Source: Stereocaulon alpinum
Lineage: Eukaryota; Ascomycota; Lecanoromycetes; Lecanorales; Stereocaulaceae
DNA length: 64,000 bases
Direction: 5' to 3'
Assembly: GCA_018257865.1 (NCBI GenBank)
Contig: JAEUBA010000002.1
Span: 930,001-994,000, forward strand
Every line of letters begins with the position of its first letter. The stretch's first letter is position 1. The notes under the pieces were generated by a model. The model was not told where the DNA came from. It was given only the letters and a program-made list of their open reading frames with translations, and did not search any database. Shown piece by piece: positions 11,411 to 23,507 of the stretch. The position numbers and the translations under genes were made by a program.

Positions 11411-12511
11411 ATGGCAATCTTCCCCAAGGCTCCCGCATTCACACAAGATGGCGCTCCCAATCCTTCACCTCCGCAGCCGATAAACATAGAAGCATGGACA
11501 GAGCAAGCCACCCAATCCCTCAATGCGGTCTCCCTTTCCTCCCCCAATGGCATCCTGGGTACATCTGCAAACCTAGCCATTGATTTGGATGAACAGGCGG
11601 TTTTGAAGAAGGATGGCGAGGCAGCCTCTGCCTATCGCCCACGGCGTGAGCCAATGCGTCGCGACAGCCTCAAACGACGCGAAGCCCTTCTCAAAGGCAA
11701 AGAGGGAAGTCGTAGGCGGACCCGCTGGGAGAACGGTTCGTATCATAGGCAAAGCATATGATACGGATCTTGTATTGACGATCGTGGTCTTGTGCAGATC
11801 GTCTTTTGAACAATCCCTGGGCCCAACCGCCTCTTCCCAGCGACTGGGAAGTCCATCCGACATACCCCAAGCACTCGGTGCCCTATTACCTGGCTCCGCT
11901 CTGGGATCAAAACATGGCCGCTCGTGCTGGAGCAGAGAAAAAGAAGCGCGATGCAGCTCGTCAGCGTGCGCAGGCATCGGATGAAAGTGCCGGCAAGATT
12001 CCACGGGAGTTGAGGGAGAAGCTTAAGAAGGCGAAGGCCGCAAAGGGCCTACTTCGAGACCTTGAAGAACAGGTTCGATTCTTTGTTAAGAACTGGGAAG
12101 ATCAGACGAAGAAAGAGGAGAAGCTAGAGCTCGATTCTGAAGACGAAGAGATTGTCTTCATTGGACGAAATGGGCAAATGCACGATATGCCTCCGTCTCC
12201 CAAGTCCAAGAACAGCATTGACAAAGACGACATCGAAAGAGACCGCTTGGTCTTTGATAGTTTAGCCAATGATCAAGGAGCAAGCTTTGGGTATGTCCAC
12301 TGGTGCAGCTGACTCTGCATGGTCCTTGTGCTGACATTGGTATAGTCGCTGGCTCGTCCATTCCATAGCTTCCTACTACGGTCTACGCACCTGGTCAATT
12401 ACTGTCGGCAATCCAGCACGACGGGAGGCATATGTCGGGATTCCGCCGATGAATTCCAGTGGGAGACCTGTGACGCCCGTGCTGCCTCGTCCTCTGTGGG
12501 GCATGGTCTGA
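11411..12511 (+). CDS. R3H-associated N-terminal domain protein
   Basis: Exons 11411-11735, 11798-12290 and 12346-12511 join in phase to 327 residues. The R3H-associated N-terminal domain spans about residues 75-170: a basic stretch (RRDSLKRREALLKGKEG), RRRTRWENDRLLNNPWAQ, PPLPSDWEVHP and VPYYLAPLWDQ. A charged coiled-coil-prone section and an acidic patch (SEDEEIVFIGR) follow. The last exon carries an R3H-like tail, RWLVHSIASYYGLRTWS and NPARREAYVG. R3H domains bind single-stranded nucleic acid, so an RNA- or DNA-binding role is likely but not shown. The first intron uses the rare donor GTTCGT, required to restore WENDRLL. No localisation signal is clear. Confidence 0.85.
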
Positions 12512-13348
12512 GCACCGATGGACCGGTTCTATATCTGTGTTACATACGTTTTCTGCTTCAAGGTGCTTTTGCACTTCCACATAGTTCCAGACTAGCCTTG
12601 AACGAGCACGTTTTAATATTTCCATGAGCCTTCGGTGCCGAATCTGAGGTGATTGTCATTGAGCATGTCAATACTTCTAATGAAGTCGAAACCTTAGATT
12701 CAACCTACCTTTCCCAACTCACCTCCCAATCCTCAAATTCCTTAAGCTACAAGTGTTCTACTCGCTCACACCAGCCTCCTGCAATCCTTACCCTTCCCTC
12801 AAATAACTCCACACCTCATATAGTAACACTAACCGCATCTCTCGCCCTAATGAGTACATATACGAAGTCCTGAAGTGCACAAACACAGCATTGTCAACAG
12901 AAGAAAGGAACTAGATGCGATTCCGTATCATGAACTCATGGGTATCAGAGCGCAGCGTGTGATGGGCACTGTATCGAGATAGATAATAGACTAAGTTATT
13001 TCACTTTCGCAAGAGGAGAGTTGGGAGGGATTTGCTAGGAGAAGTAAGGTAGTCGAGCGTAAGAAGCAGTGGAGGCTGGAAACTAGATATCCATATCTTT
13101 CCTGAACTAGAAGCACTGAAGCACTGATATCCGAACAAAGATTCCGAAAGAGATAGGTGTATACGAGAATTCCTCTGAACGAAGCCTTGAGATTGTAAAT
13201 TGTGGTAGGACGCAAGTGTTTTTAGTGCTGGTTTCCTATTGGTTGGGTGCTGGTGAGGCTGAAATGCACCCCACCCCTCCCTGGTAAATCTTAGTCTGCA
13301 GCTACGTATTCCATCGCACTCGCTGAGGGTGGAGGTTACTGCTCCACT
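12512..13348. other. Intergenic, no supported gene
   Basis: Short frames only, on both strands, without domain signatures. The A+T-richer part near 12640-12880 looks like the 3' end of the R3H-associated gene. Confidence 0.45.
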
Positions 13349-13882
13349 ATGATCTTCGCGCATGAGTATGAGTCTGATGTTGAAGTGGGTATTAGATGCG
13401 AGGGCGGTGCTTTGGAGGATGAGGATGAGGGTGAGGGGTTAGAGTTGGTGAGGTGGGCTACGGCGACGACTTATAAATGGCAATGTGTCAGTTAGCTTCC
13501 TGGCTCTGCTTTGCTGCGCATGCTGACTTTGTGTGGGTTTGGGCAGTGCGGCGGTGAATACACCTGCGGTATATCGAATATTACGGATCAGAATCATAAG
13601 TTCCCTAGGTGTAGTGGGCAAGCGTGCAATCACCTTAAGTGTGCGAAGTGTACGGACTTGAAGGATATGTTGGGGGAGGTAGGGGAGTTGGGGGGTATAT
13701 CTGCGTTGCCGACGGTGGATCCGAGGGCTAGGTGGTATTGTGTAGGTGTTGTGGCTGTTTTTGGGTGTGCATAGTTGATGATATCACAGTGCAAGTGTGG
13801 TTATGGACTAATCAATATGCAAATCGAGCTATCATGTCCAGCCTGTGGGCACAGGAGATGCGACGCCTGTACAGTTAATTGA
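13349..13882 (+). CDS. Small two-knuckle Cys/His-rich protein, unknown
   Basis: Three exons, 13349-13486, 13547-13741 and 13790-13882, all phase 0, give 141 residues. The acidic N-terminus (ALEDEDEGEGLE) leads to two similar zinc-knuckle-like units. Unit one is YKWQC/CGGEYTC and then CSGQACNHLKCAKC. Unit two is RWYC/CKCGYG and then CPACGHRRCDAC. Each intron falls directly after the W-x-C of its unit (donors GTCAGT and GTAGGT; introns 60 and 48 nt), so gene structure repeats with protein structure. The shared core is C-x2-4-C-x-H-x2-C-x2-C. Many filamentous fungi encode short proteins of this type without known role; zinc binding is the likely property. The stop lies only 59 bp from the stop of the convergent CorA-like gene. 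Confidence 0.72.
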
Positions 13883-13941
13883 GAAGATCACATTTATGGT
13901 TATCAGCTAGGAAGACCGAGTCGTTTCTTCGAACAAGGTCG

Positions 13942-15907
13942 TCAAGGGAAATACGGGCTTTCTTTTCTCACGCCCTTGTGCCACAACGGCCTAGCGAGGT
14001 GGATCAAATCCCTTCTGAATGCAACGCCCAATGTGAACGCCAACAGTGATACAATGAGAACGGCATAGACTACCCAAGAAGCTCCTTTGGGTAGAATGAC
14101 CATACCAAATACTGCCTGCTTGTCGTTAGCGGCAACAACGCTCCTTAGGCACTCGTTTTCACGTACTGTGCCCAAGCTTAGTGGCAGATATACCTTCGAC
14201 AAGTCAACTGCGCCCTGCATTGTCATTGTGGAATTGTCTTGACTCACAACGGTTACTTTCGTTAGTCTTCCAATGTTCCTACCTTGGGTAGTGGCGACTC
14301 GACTCTCGACCATTGCTGAAGCATTTACAAGCTAGAACGGTCAGCAGCTTGTATTATACACTGAGATGCCGAGCAAACCCACTCCGCTTCTCTTGTTGTC
14401 GAACATTTCGATCTTCTGCTGCAGCGTTCGTCTTAGGAATCGGAGTTCCGTCATATTCTTGTTAACTCCCGCAATATAGGAATCCCAAGTTTTTCGGAGT
14501 GCCCGGTACTCTTGGACCTCAAAATATTGTAATTCGCCACTCTCGAAGTTCTCCCATGACTCAACAATCCTGACCAGAACATTATAAAGAAGACGTAGTA
14601 GATCCAGCGTCCTTGTGTACTCCTTCGTACGGGTGAACTTGGCATCGTCGATAAGGGAAGCTGTGCTCCCACTCGTGCTGAAGATACTTTCTTCCTATCA
14701 ACGATCAGTAAAGCGACTCATCGGACATTGTCTTTGGCTTACGTGGTATTGCAACCGTCCATCCAGGGTCCCTACGACATTGCTCCACTCCTTTGTTATT
14801 TGTTTCATTCGGAGGGACAATATGAATAAAAAGTATTCTCTGGGGTTCCATATTGGATAATGTGTTGGAATTGCACCACCAGATGGTGCATCGTAGCCTC
14901 GCCTGGAGTAGAATTCAATACTTTCCTCACTTCCAAAGTGTCTCTCTGTGCAACAATACGCTGTCCAGACCCATTCATCAAGGCCGATGATGACGAAGGA
15001 TATCTGAGCTTCGTACAGGTACTCATTTGCATTTGATATCGGACGATTTGTAATGAACTCGCCAGAGCGTCGCAACCCTCTCGAATCCTCTTTTTTCTCG
15101 GCGTGGCTTCTCAGTGCGTAATAAGGTAAGTGGAATTCGAGCGTAAACCCAACCGACTGAGCCTTAATTGTCAGAGCCTTGGCATTGTCTTGTACTAATC
15201 ACGACTCACCATATGAACACCGAAGAAGACACGGTTGCGGATGTAACGCTGGAGATAATCTCGCAGAATAGGTGCTTGATATCGTGGAGCGGTTGCAATG
15301 AGTGCAAACCCACACATTGGCGACAGGTCAGAGATATATCTCGAAAACATTAGCTTCACGGACTTTCCAAACAGCTTCTACCCACAGGATGCGCCGTTCT
15401 GCACCATCCGCGAGTTTCTGCCGCTTGTGAGTTACATTGTTGATGGCTGGACGAGAAGCTTGAGCTCACGCTTCTTTGCTGCTTTCTATACAAGCCTTTC
15501 GCATTCATCATGCTGGACACAACATTCCGACCCTCAGGTGGATACCCACCAGCATAGCTGTTCCAGTCTCTAGCCCAATGCCGCGTACCGCTCACCTCCC
15601 AACCAGTGTCATCGCGTCTGTCATCGAGTAAGATGCGGATCTCATCGTCTTGCGTAGACCCTTGCATAGCTTTCAAGTCATCCTCGTTGGCCTTTTCTAG
15701 GAAGTCGCGCAGCGCTGTATAATTATATTGGGGAGGATCAAGTCGCGAACTAAATTGTTTTATGAACGTTGTGACTATTGAATCTTGATCTTCAGGCGTC
15801 AACCTGTGGCTCTCATGGTCATGGTTTTGGCGCGATCCGAACTTCGAGTCCCAAACGAAGACTTGATCTTGAAAGCGTCTTCTTGTAGACACTGGATAAG
15901 TTTCCAT
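13942..15907 (-). CDS. CorA-like divalent-cation-transporter family membrane protein (frame problem near 15330)
   Basis: Seven exons on the minus strand: 15470-15907, 15210-15423, 14743-15162, 14383-14694, 14248-14331, 14167-14193, 13942-14115. The C-terminus is CorA-like: a helical stalk (KNMTELRFLRRTLQQKIEMF), TTQGRNIGRLTKVTVV, then YLPLSLGTAVFGMVILPKG, then a second membrane segment (WVVYAVLIVSLLAFTLGVAF). Two short introns of 54 and 51 nt flank a nine-codon exon; both contain no stop, so the region looks like one open frame unless spliced. The YGMN filter motif of true Mg2+ channels is replaced by FGMVI, so ion transport is doubtful. Exon 2 is one base out of phase and meets TGA at 15328-15330. 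Either a further 46-nt intron (15340-15385, GTGGGT..GAG) is removed, or a small indel broke the gene. Confidence 0.72.
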
Positions 15908-16132
15908 GCCTGACAAGTATCTCACAATGAGGGACAAAGGGCAGCTCTACGTGACGGTCGAAGCAGCCATGCTCTGCTTCAAACCCGCTGCCAGCCTTCC
16001 GCAGATCATCAGCCTCAAGCTAACGACTAGTTGCAGAAGCCACATCAAGATCCCTGCACTTGCAAGCTGGGAAACAGGATCGAGGTAAACATCCTTTGAG
16101 GCACATTATGTTGAACCGCGTCGCTTTTGATA

Positions 16133-17297
16133 TCATACACTCATCTTCATAGGGATACTCGGATGCGGTTTATACCCCTCGATCTCGAAATCCTCAGCCT
16201 TCCAGCCATCAATGCTTCCCTCATGATGATCCAAAATGTTTAGCTCCGGAAACTCTCTCGGCTCCCTTTCTAATTGTATCCTCAAGGCATCTACATGATC
16301 CATATAGACGTGCGCATCTCCCATCGTATGTATAATTGTCCCGGGCGTTAGATGGCATACATCAGCGAGCATGTGTGTGAGAAGTGCGTAGGACGCGATA
16401 TTGAACGGAACGCCGAGGCCCATATCGCAGGAGCGTTGGTAGAGCTGGCAGGAGAGGACGCCACGGGACCTTTGAGAGATATTGCCGTTGCCAACGGCAT
16501 GCGCTGTCGTGTCCCCGTTACCATTAACCTGTGGTGTAGGCTCTCCGTTCTGGTTCACGTGAGTTGCAGAATGCCCATTAACCTGCTCATTACGCTCCTT
16601 CTCTCTCGGAAAGCTGACATAGAATTGACAAAACATATGACAAGGCGGCAGCGCCATCTTCTTCAAGTCCGCAGGGTTCCAAGCACTCAGTATAATCCTC
16701 CTATCATATGGCTTGTTCTTTAATTTGTCAATCACTTCAGCAAGTTGATCGACCCCCTGCCCCGCGTAATTCGTCTTAGCATCCACATACTCGGCCCCAA
16801 AATGCCTCCACTGGAACCCGTAAACCGGTCCCAAATCGCCCACCTCCCTATGGCCCAACCCCACACTATCTAAATATTCTCTGCTTCCATTGCCGTCCCA
16901 GATCTTTATGCCGGCTTCGGAGAGGGGAAGAGAGGAGGTGGAACCTGAGATGAACCAGAGGAGCTCGGCGATTACAGCGCGGAGGAAGACGCGTTTGGTT
17001 GTTAGGAGGGGGAGGATAGGCGTGGGGGGTCCGCCATTGGGGGAGGGGCGGGAGAGGGAGAAACGGAGAGGCGGAGGGGCGAAGCTGGAGAGTGTACCTG
17101 TTCCTGTTCTGGGTGCTGTGAGTCGGAATGAATGGCTGTGAGTGTAGAAGAAGCGGGGTCATGGGGGATGGTTACCTGTCTGGACGGTGCTCGCCGTTTT
17201 CTAGTATGTGGCGGATTAAATCTAGGTATTGGTATTCTTCGTGTCGTGGTGGAGATTCAGAGCCTTCCGACGAGGGAGGTTGAACGGGTTGTGTCAT
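16133..17297 (-). CDS. CDC21: Thymidylate synthase
   Basis: Two exons (17176-17297 and 16133-17108) give 365 residues. The protein makes dTMP from dUMP using methylene-tetrahydrofolate. After a 20-residue variable start come [18 protein letters not shown] and [12 protein letters not shown] (dUMP phosphate loop), joined by the splice. Then follow [49 protein letters not shown] and the active-site segment [12 protein letters not shown] with the nucleophile near Cys197. A Gly/Asn/His-rich insert of about 50 residues ([13 protein letters not shown]...) precedes [20 protein letters not shown] and the C-terminal [10 protein letters not shown]. Such an insert is known in fungal enzymes. The protein ends in the conserved MxV form needed for catalysis. 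The model is secure. Confidence 0.96.
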
Positions 17298-17860
17298 CGT
17301 GTAACAGGTTTTCAAGAACAATGGATGGAGTATGAGGAGTATTGACCGAGAGAGCTTTGGGAGACCGCGTCCGTCAGGACGCGCTTTTGCGGGTGTATTA
17401 TAAATTGATTACTAGCGTGTTTTTCTGGGTTTCGGCATTGTCTAGGGAGCTGATGATTAAAGTACAGCTCGGGCATCCCTGAGCACAGTGCATGGAATTG
17501 AGACTGTGGGATGAGCCTCAGTTGACCTTATCTTGCCAGCGGTACATTGTAAGATAGACTTTAGTAGGCAAGCGACTTTTGTCTTCACAACATGCGCCGA
17601 CGCCTCATCTAAAGTATATGAAGACGCATAATAAAATACTGACAAACACCCTAGCGCTCGGCTTTTTCGAATGAGCTGTCATGGAGTCCTTAAACAATAT
17701 TCACAAACGGACCCCTAGATTAACCCTGAAAATAGGCCGTCACAGGAAAGCCTCCATACTCATACAAGTCGTCATCAAGGCGCCTCCAATCATCCTCCGG
17801 GTGCCAGCGAATTTTGTCAATTCTCAATCATAGACCCTCCTCGTTACGAGCTTTGAGCGT
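17298..17860. other. Intergenic between thymidylate synthase start and rhodopsin-domain gene stop
   Basis: A 563-bp spacer with no supported gene. It includes the thymidylate synthase promoter. Confidence 0.45.
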
Positions 17861-19463
17861 TTAGCTCGAGTATTGACGAATGTGTACAGTGCGGACGATG
17901 CCTTCTGACTTGTCCTCATCTCTGGAGGTCCATGTGTCTCCTTCTTTTTCTCCTCTGGTGGCAGTGGCGGTGTACGGGGTGCCGTCCACATTACCGAGTT
18001 CCATGTCGTGCGACTGGGACTGTGTGGTCCAGGATCCAGCTCCCTTGCCGGCAATCCTCTCCTCGCTTTCGCTACGGAGGTACCCATCAGTGCCTATGCC
18101 ATTAGGTCGTCGTCGGCTTTGAACCGCGCTTTGGAACTTCAATCGGCTTTGGGAGTTTGGGTCAACGCTGGAGCTCTTGAAAGATCCTAAGCGGAAGACA
18201 CGGCTGAGTAGCGGCCAGCAGTGAGGAATATTGGCGACAATAATTGCGGTAGACGTCTCGCCAGCATACCAATTGAGATAGATCAGACTACCATATCCGG
18301 CAGTAAAATTGTAGTAACGGTTCAGAATGGCTGATAGGATCTGTAGAGGCCCAATAAGATTGATGTACGAGCTGTTGTTGACATGGAGTAATACTTACAA
18401 CAAATACACCAAGACTGAACACGCAAGAAAGGACGAGCTTCCTTCTCAATGGAAGCTTTGCTTTGAGCAGCAATGGCAGGGGTAGGAATAACATCATCAA
18501 GTCCGATGAGATGTTGAAGACAGCGTCTGTGATCAGGTGGTTATAGTAAGATGCACATTGCGCTGTTTCGAGATTAATTCAACGATTAGCTCATCTTTGA
18601 CCCTAAAAGACAGCACAACACAAGGATTGATGCGTTGACTAGAAGACAGTGCAACTTACAATTGTTGGGAGGTACGGCCCAATATTGCTCGACTGGTCGA
18701 CACCAGGTGGATAAGAAGAGTACCGCAACGACCACATACCCCAGCACACAATAGGCTCCGACCCATTTAACCAAACGATGCTGCTTCGGCAGGCCCGTGC
18801 TATGAATCAATTCGGTCAGCATATTCGGCCTATCTTCTACACAGCGAACATATGCCGCCAAGTCTCCGGACATTGCTGATGAGAACGACTCACGTCATGT
18901 GGTTATAAAGGATAAGCAAACAAGCTTTGACCAGCCAGATAGTAGACAGCTTGAAACACTCGGTAATGAAGACGAATTTGCTCCCATAAATGGCGTTTTG
19001 TATCTCGGCCGGGGTGAGCGTTTCAACGACTCCAGGAGGAAGGTAGCTGCTCAGGTTGTTCGCTGTTTGATTCACGGACATTATGACCACTGTATAGAGG
19101 ACCTGGATCGTTCAACGCCACATGTCAGCCATAGTAAACAAATAGTTTACTTCGACACACATGTGCTGGGATTGGGGTCTCTGGTGGTGGAGGCAAATTA
19201 TGCGGGAGGTGTGTAGTGCAGATACGCAAAGCCAGAGAGGACATGTGTGCATACCGCTATAATGAGCATGAGATAATCATCTATCTGCAACTTCTTCAAA
19301 GAGCCCAGCAATATCCGTCGAGAAGCACTAGAGATATCAAGTTAGTCAAGGTCGACTGAAACAGTAGGTGCATTGGGTAGACCAACAGTCTTGCGCAGAC
19401 GCTGAGAATGGTAACGCCGTAAAGAGTCCATGACTCAATGGCCAGGGTGCGTGCTTCTGACAT
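17861..19463 (-). CDS. Fungal rhodopsin-domain seven-helix membrane protein
   Basis: Six exons (19387-19463, 19255-19327, 18894-19102, 18660-18799, 18399-18562, 17861-18340) give 380 residues, all in phase. The pattern is that of the large fungal rhodopsin-domain family: SARRILLG-type loop then QIDDYLMLI after helix 1, NAIYGSKFVFITECFKLSTIWLVKACLLILY, VKWVGAYCVLGYVVVAVLFLSTWC, CRPVEQYWAVPPN, ITDAVFNISSDLMMLFLPLPLLLKAKLPLRRK, and TAIIVANIPHCWPLLSRVF at the end of helix 7. A hydrophilic tail of about 100 residues follows. These proteins sit in the plasma membrane or endomembranes; some PTH11-like members act in surface sensing but most have no known ligand. The retinal lysine of true rhodopsins is not expected in this family. 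Confidence 0.85.
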
Positions 19464-21796
19464 GTTGATCCACAAACAAAAAATATAAGTGTGCGGCGTA
19501 AATGCAAGCGAGTTGGAGGGTTCAAAAGGTTTCAAAGAGTGTGGTGTGGTCCTGCGATCATGGCCAGGGTACGGAGGCTGAACAGAAGGTAAGGTGTAGC
19601 GGAGCAAAGTCCTTTTTCAAAGTCGTCGGCGTCTAAGAGTTGCTTGAGGTTCCCCTTATCAGAAATCTCTCAGAAATGCTATTTCGTCTAGATCTGTACC
19701 TGGCACTAACCCCAATCACATACTATTGTGACAGTGGCTGCAGGGGACGGGCCTGCGAGGGGGACAGAAGGAGAAATCGGGAACCACTCATTCTTCCCCG
19801 AAAGTTCGTTTGACAAGCCCCTGACGAATGTTCCCTTTTTTAAAGCAAACCAAGAAAGTAATTATTAATTATTCTCGCGTTGGATAAATGGAAGTTCATA
19901 CCAATTGCGTTTCCTCTCCGAGCCGCGGTCTCAAAGTCAGACTCCACACGTGGCGCTCGCGCAAGTCATAAGTTATACCAATTACGGGAGGCAGGAGCCA
20001 TGGGGGACGTGCAACAAACGGTTCACACCGTTAGGACGACTGGGCACCATATCGAGTCTTGGGCACGGCATGGTATGTCCACCACTTTTGGTAAGAAAAA
20101 CAAAACAAATATTATGGGCCCTTTTCAGGGAGTATTTGCTGCGGGAGGCATTATTTCGAAGACTGATTGGCCAGAGAGCCCCTGGACGTGTCTTTCTCGG
20201 TTAGTGAAGGTTTAGGGGTGATCGGTCGTACTAGTCGTGAGCTCAGATCTTCTTGTGGACCTCGCGTACCTGGGTCTGGGGCCAGCTGGCCACTGACAGA
20301 AGGTTTGGAAGACCCCGTTTGAGTTTTCGCAAATAAGAACAACGTTCGAGCCAGCTCGGCAGTCCACTCCTCAAGGTTCTACGGTCCGAAGAACCGTGGA
20401 ACTGGCCGTCCCCTGGCTAGCCACGGTCCACGGACATGTTGGCAGCTTGGGGATGGTACAGGAGTAAGAGTTCGTAAGGGATATGTTGAGGTCTGTAGAG
20501 GGAGCACGCGACCTACATCGAGATCAGGATTTCAATCCTGCTAGAACTAGCTGTGGCGATCATTGTGAGCCTCCCCCACAATCTGTTGCGTCATCCAGCC
20601 ACGCATGTACGACAGACAGAAGCTTGACTGACTGCAGCAAAGCATGAGTAGCATGAGGTGCTAGCATGCTAGGAAGGCATCGGGACTGCGGCCCTGATAT
20701 TTCAATGTTTAGGTCTTGCTAGCATCCAATTAGTGTGGGGTCCGATCTCCTTGGCACCCCTAACCTCAAGTCAAACTCCTGTCGGCCCATTCCACTTAAT
20801 CAACAAACTCCATAATCGATCAGCGCCGTGAACAGTTCGAGGCCAAAAGAAGACTATGAAATCGAAACGTGATTTGCGATAAGAGAATTCTAGACCATAC
20901 CTCACACCTCATCTGCGTTATCGTCCTTGCTCCACACCCAATAACACAACGATAGCCGAGATAGCCCGCGACCCGCAGCTTGCGGGTGGAGGAATCCTGC
21001 AGGATTCGGATGACATGGAGACCAGCAACAACCCGGTCAACCCCACCTACCTTATCTTACGACATCCTTTAACGAATGAATTGAAATACTCTGGCGCGGA
21101 TGTGCGAGCTACCGGAGCCACGATTCGCCATGTGGAATGCGGAGATAGTACTTGCGTGTATCTGGACGCAACCTTGGGACGGAGAGAATCAGCCTTCAAA
21201 TGCAGCAGCCTCGTCGTCGATGGCTGCCGACAAGCATTTGGGCCACCCTTCCCACGACCATGTAACCCCATGTCTTATCATTCCGTGGAAAATCCCCTAG
21301 GCTGTCTGCTTCATGATTCATGTTGCTCATTAGCAGCCCAGCTACCAAACCTTGAGGAAATTTCTCCGCAGTATCCAATCAATTGGCCCGTTCCTAGTCC
21401 ATGCCGTCTGACTTTTCTGGGTGCCTGTTCATCAGCACCGTTACGGTTGGGCCCCCCCCCCCCCCAAAGGCTGGTTCGAACCCTCGAGCGTCCAGGCACT
21501 CACCGATTGTCTCGGGCGAAGGATCTAGTGGACGCTAGTCTGCTAGACGATATGCTAGATGCACCAGTATTAAGCCTCAAAGCGTGGCATGCCCCAGCCG
21601 TCCATATCTCCAGGTACTTAGCTTTTTGAGCCCTTGCTGCATGTCCTTGCAGCTCCCCACCGGGTTCTTTCGTGGTCTTCTTAAATCTAGCCAGTCGGCT
21701 TCCGTTTCCTCGCCTCGATATACTCAAGAGTACCTCTCACCTGGCCTTCTGTTGTGAGAGACATTACTACTCTTCCGTACATACGCCTCAGTCACC
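19464..21796. other. Long intergenic region, no supported gene
   Basis: A 2.3-kb stretch with only short frames. The 204-codon plus frame at 21015-21629 has no domain signature and crosses a run of 14 C at about 21451-21464. The part from 21630 to 21796 is the 5' flank of the permease gene. Confidence 0.4.
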
Positions 21797-23507
21797 ATGA
21801 ACCCTCTTCATCACCCTGCAACAGCGCCACCTGTGGCCGACTTGGAGAAGGCTGGCGCTGGTTTCGTCAATGTCTCTAGCAGGAATTCTGGCGAGAAGAA
21901 CACCCTCGACTCCTCCTCCGCATCTGCAAACTCACCGCCTCTGATCCCGGTACCCACGACGCTGCAAAGATGGAACAACAAGATTGAATCTCTTTCCGGG
22001 CTTGAGGCTCGAGGCATCGCGCGTGTGCTGCCAGAGGAGCGCCATGGCTCATCCGTGATGGGCTATGCGCAAATGGCCATTCTGTGGTTTAGCGCAAACG
22101 TGACGGCAAACAATTTGGCAGTCGGTCTCCTAGGGCCATTGCTCTTTGAATTGGGTTTCGTTGATTCTGCTCTGATGGCTGCGTTTGGCTCCTTGGTTGG
22201 ATCCATTCCTACGGCCTACATGAGTACCTGGGGTGCGCAGAGCGGCAATCGGACAATGGTAGGCATCACTATCCTATTGGACTCTGGGCGCAAGTTAATT
22301 GAGTGTGGTAATTCAGATCGTGGCCCGATATTTCATGGGGTACACCCCGGCCAAGCTCACCTGCTTCCTCAACATGATAATTATGGTCGGCTATGGTACT
22401 ATCGCTTGCATCATCAGCGGACAGCTCTTGTCAGCCGTCAGTGGCGGGTCCATGTCTATTGTCGTTGGCATTATAATTGTCGCATTCATCAGCTGGTTCA
22501 TTGCTGTCTTTGGAATGGCGCTCTTCCACATCTACGAGAGGTATGTTCCGGCTCGTCCAATATTCCAATTGCAGCCCTGACTAATCGTCGCCAGATGGGC
22601 CTGGCTCCCCCAGCTGATTGTCCTCTTCGTCCTTGTTGGATCCGCAGGACCAAACTTCAACCCTACTTTCCAGTCAACCGGAAGCTCTGCAGCTATTACC
22701 GCTCACCGTCTTTCGTTCTTCTCTTTGTGTCTTTCTGTTCCCCTCTCGTGGGCCGGCGCCGGTTCAGACTTCTACGTCTACTACCCTGAGACCACAAACA
22801 AGAAATTGACATTCTTGATGACCTTCACTGGCCTGACCTTGTCCTTTGTCTGGGTCACTCTCATGGGTGTTGGTCTCGGCTGTGGCGTCGCCTCAACCCC
22901 AGCCTGGGCTACAGCTTACCAAACTTCATCTGGCGCGCTCCTTCTTGCCGGCTACGACGGCCTTGGAGGCTTCGGCAAATTCTGTGGTGTCGTAGTCGCC
23001 TTGGGCGTCATCGCAAACAATATTCCAGGCACCTATGCTGCAGCTCTAGGTTGCCAAGTGCTTGGCCGCTACGGCAAGGCCGTTCCCCGTTACCTCTGGG
23101 TCTGCGTCGTTGTGACTGTCTACTTTGTCTGTGCCATTGCTGGCCGCAACAACCTCTTCGCCATATTCCAGAACTTCTTGGCCCTCATGGGCTACTGGCT
23201 CCTCATCTTTGTCAGCATCGTTCTAGAAGAGCATCTCATCTTCAAGAAAGGCATGGGTCTCGGCTTCGACTGGACCCAGTGGGAGAACAAGAAGGCGTTG
23301 CCCGTCGGCATTGCTGCTTTCGTTGCTTTCCTCGTTGGCTGGGCTGGTGCCATTATCGGTATGGACCAGGCTTGGTTCGTTGGGCCTGTTGCGTCAATGA
23401 TTGGTGCTGGAACCGGAGCCGATATCGGTATCTGGTTGGGATCTGCTTTCACGCTCATTGTTTACCCACCGATGAGGTACCTTGAGATCAAGAAACTCGG
23501 TCGATAG
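21797..23507 (+). CDS. Purine-cytosine permease (NCS1 family, Fcy2/Fcy21 type)
   Basis: Exons 21797-22258, 22317-22540 and 22595-23507 join in phase to 532 residues, normal for the family. A hydrophilic N-terminus of about 90 residues precedes twelve membrane segments. Family landmarks are SLSGLEARGIARVLPEERH, AILWFSANVTANNLAVGLLGP (substrate site region), GAQSGNRTMIVARYFMGYTPAK (across the first intron), GSDFYVYYPETTNKK, NNIPGTYAAALGCQVLGRYG, EEHLIFKKG and FDWTQWENKKALPVGIAAF. Fcy-type carriers are H+ symporters for cytosine, adenine, guanine and hypoxanthine at the plasma membrane. Which base this one carries cannot be told from sequence. The first intron has donor GTAGGC. Confidence 0.92.

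Noticed and set aside
21015..21629. 204-codon plus-strand frame upstream of the permease
   Set aside because: Contains a 14-C homopolymer, no domain, and composition unlike neighbours; most likely chance in the permease 5' region.
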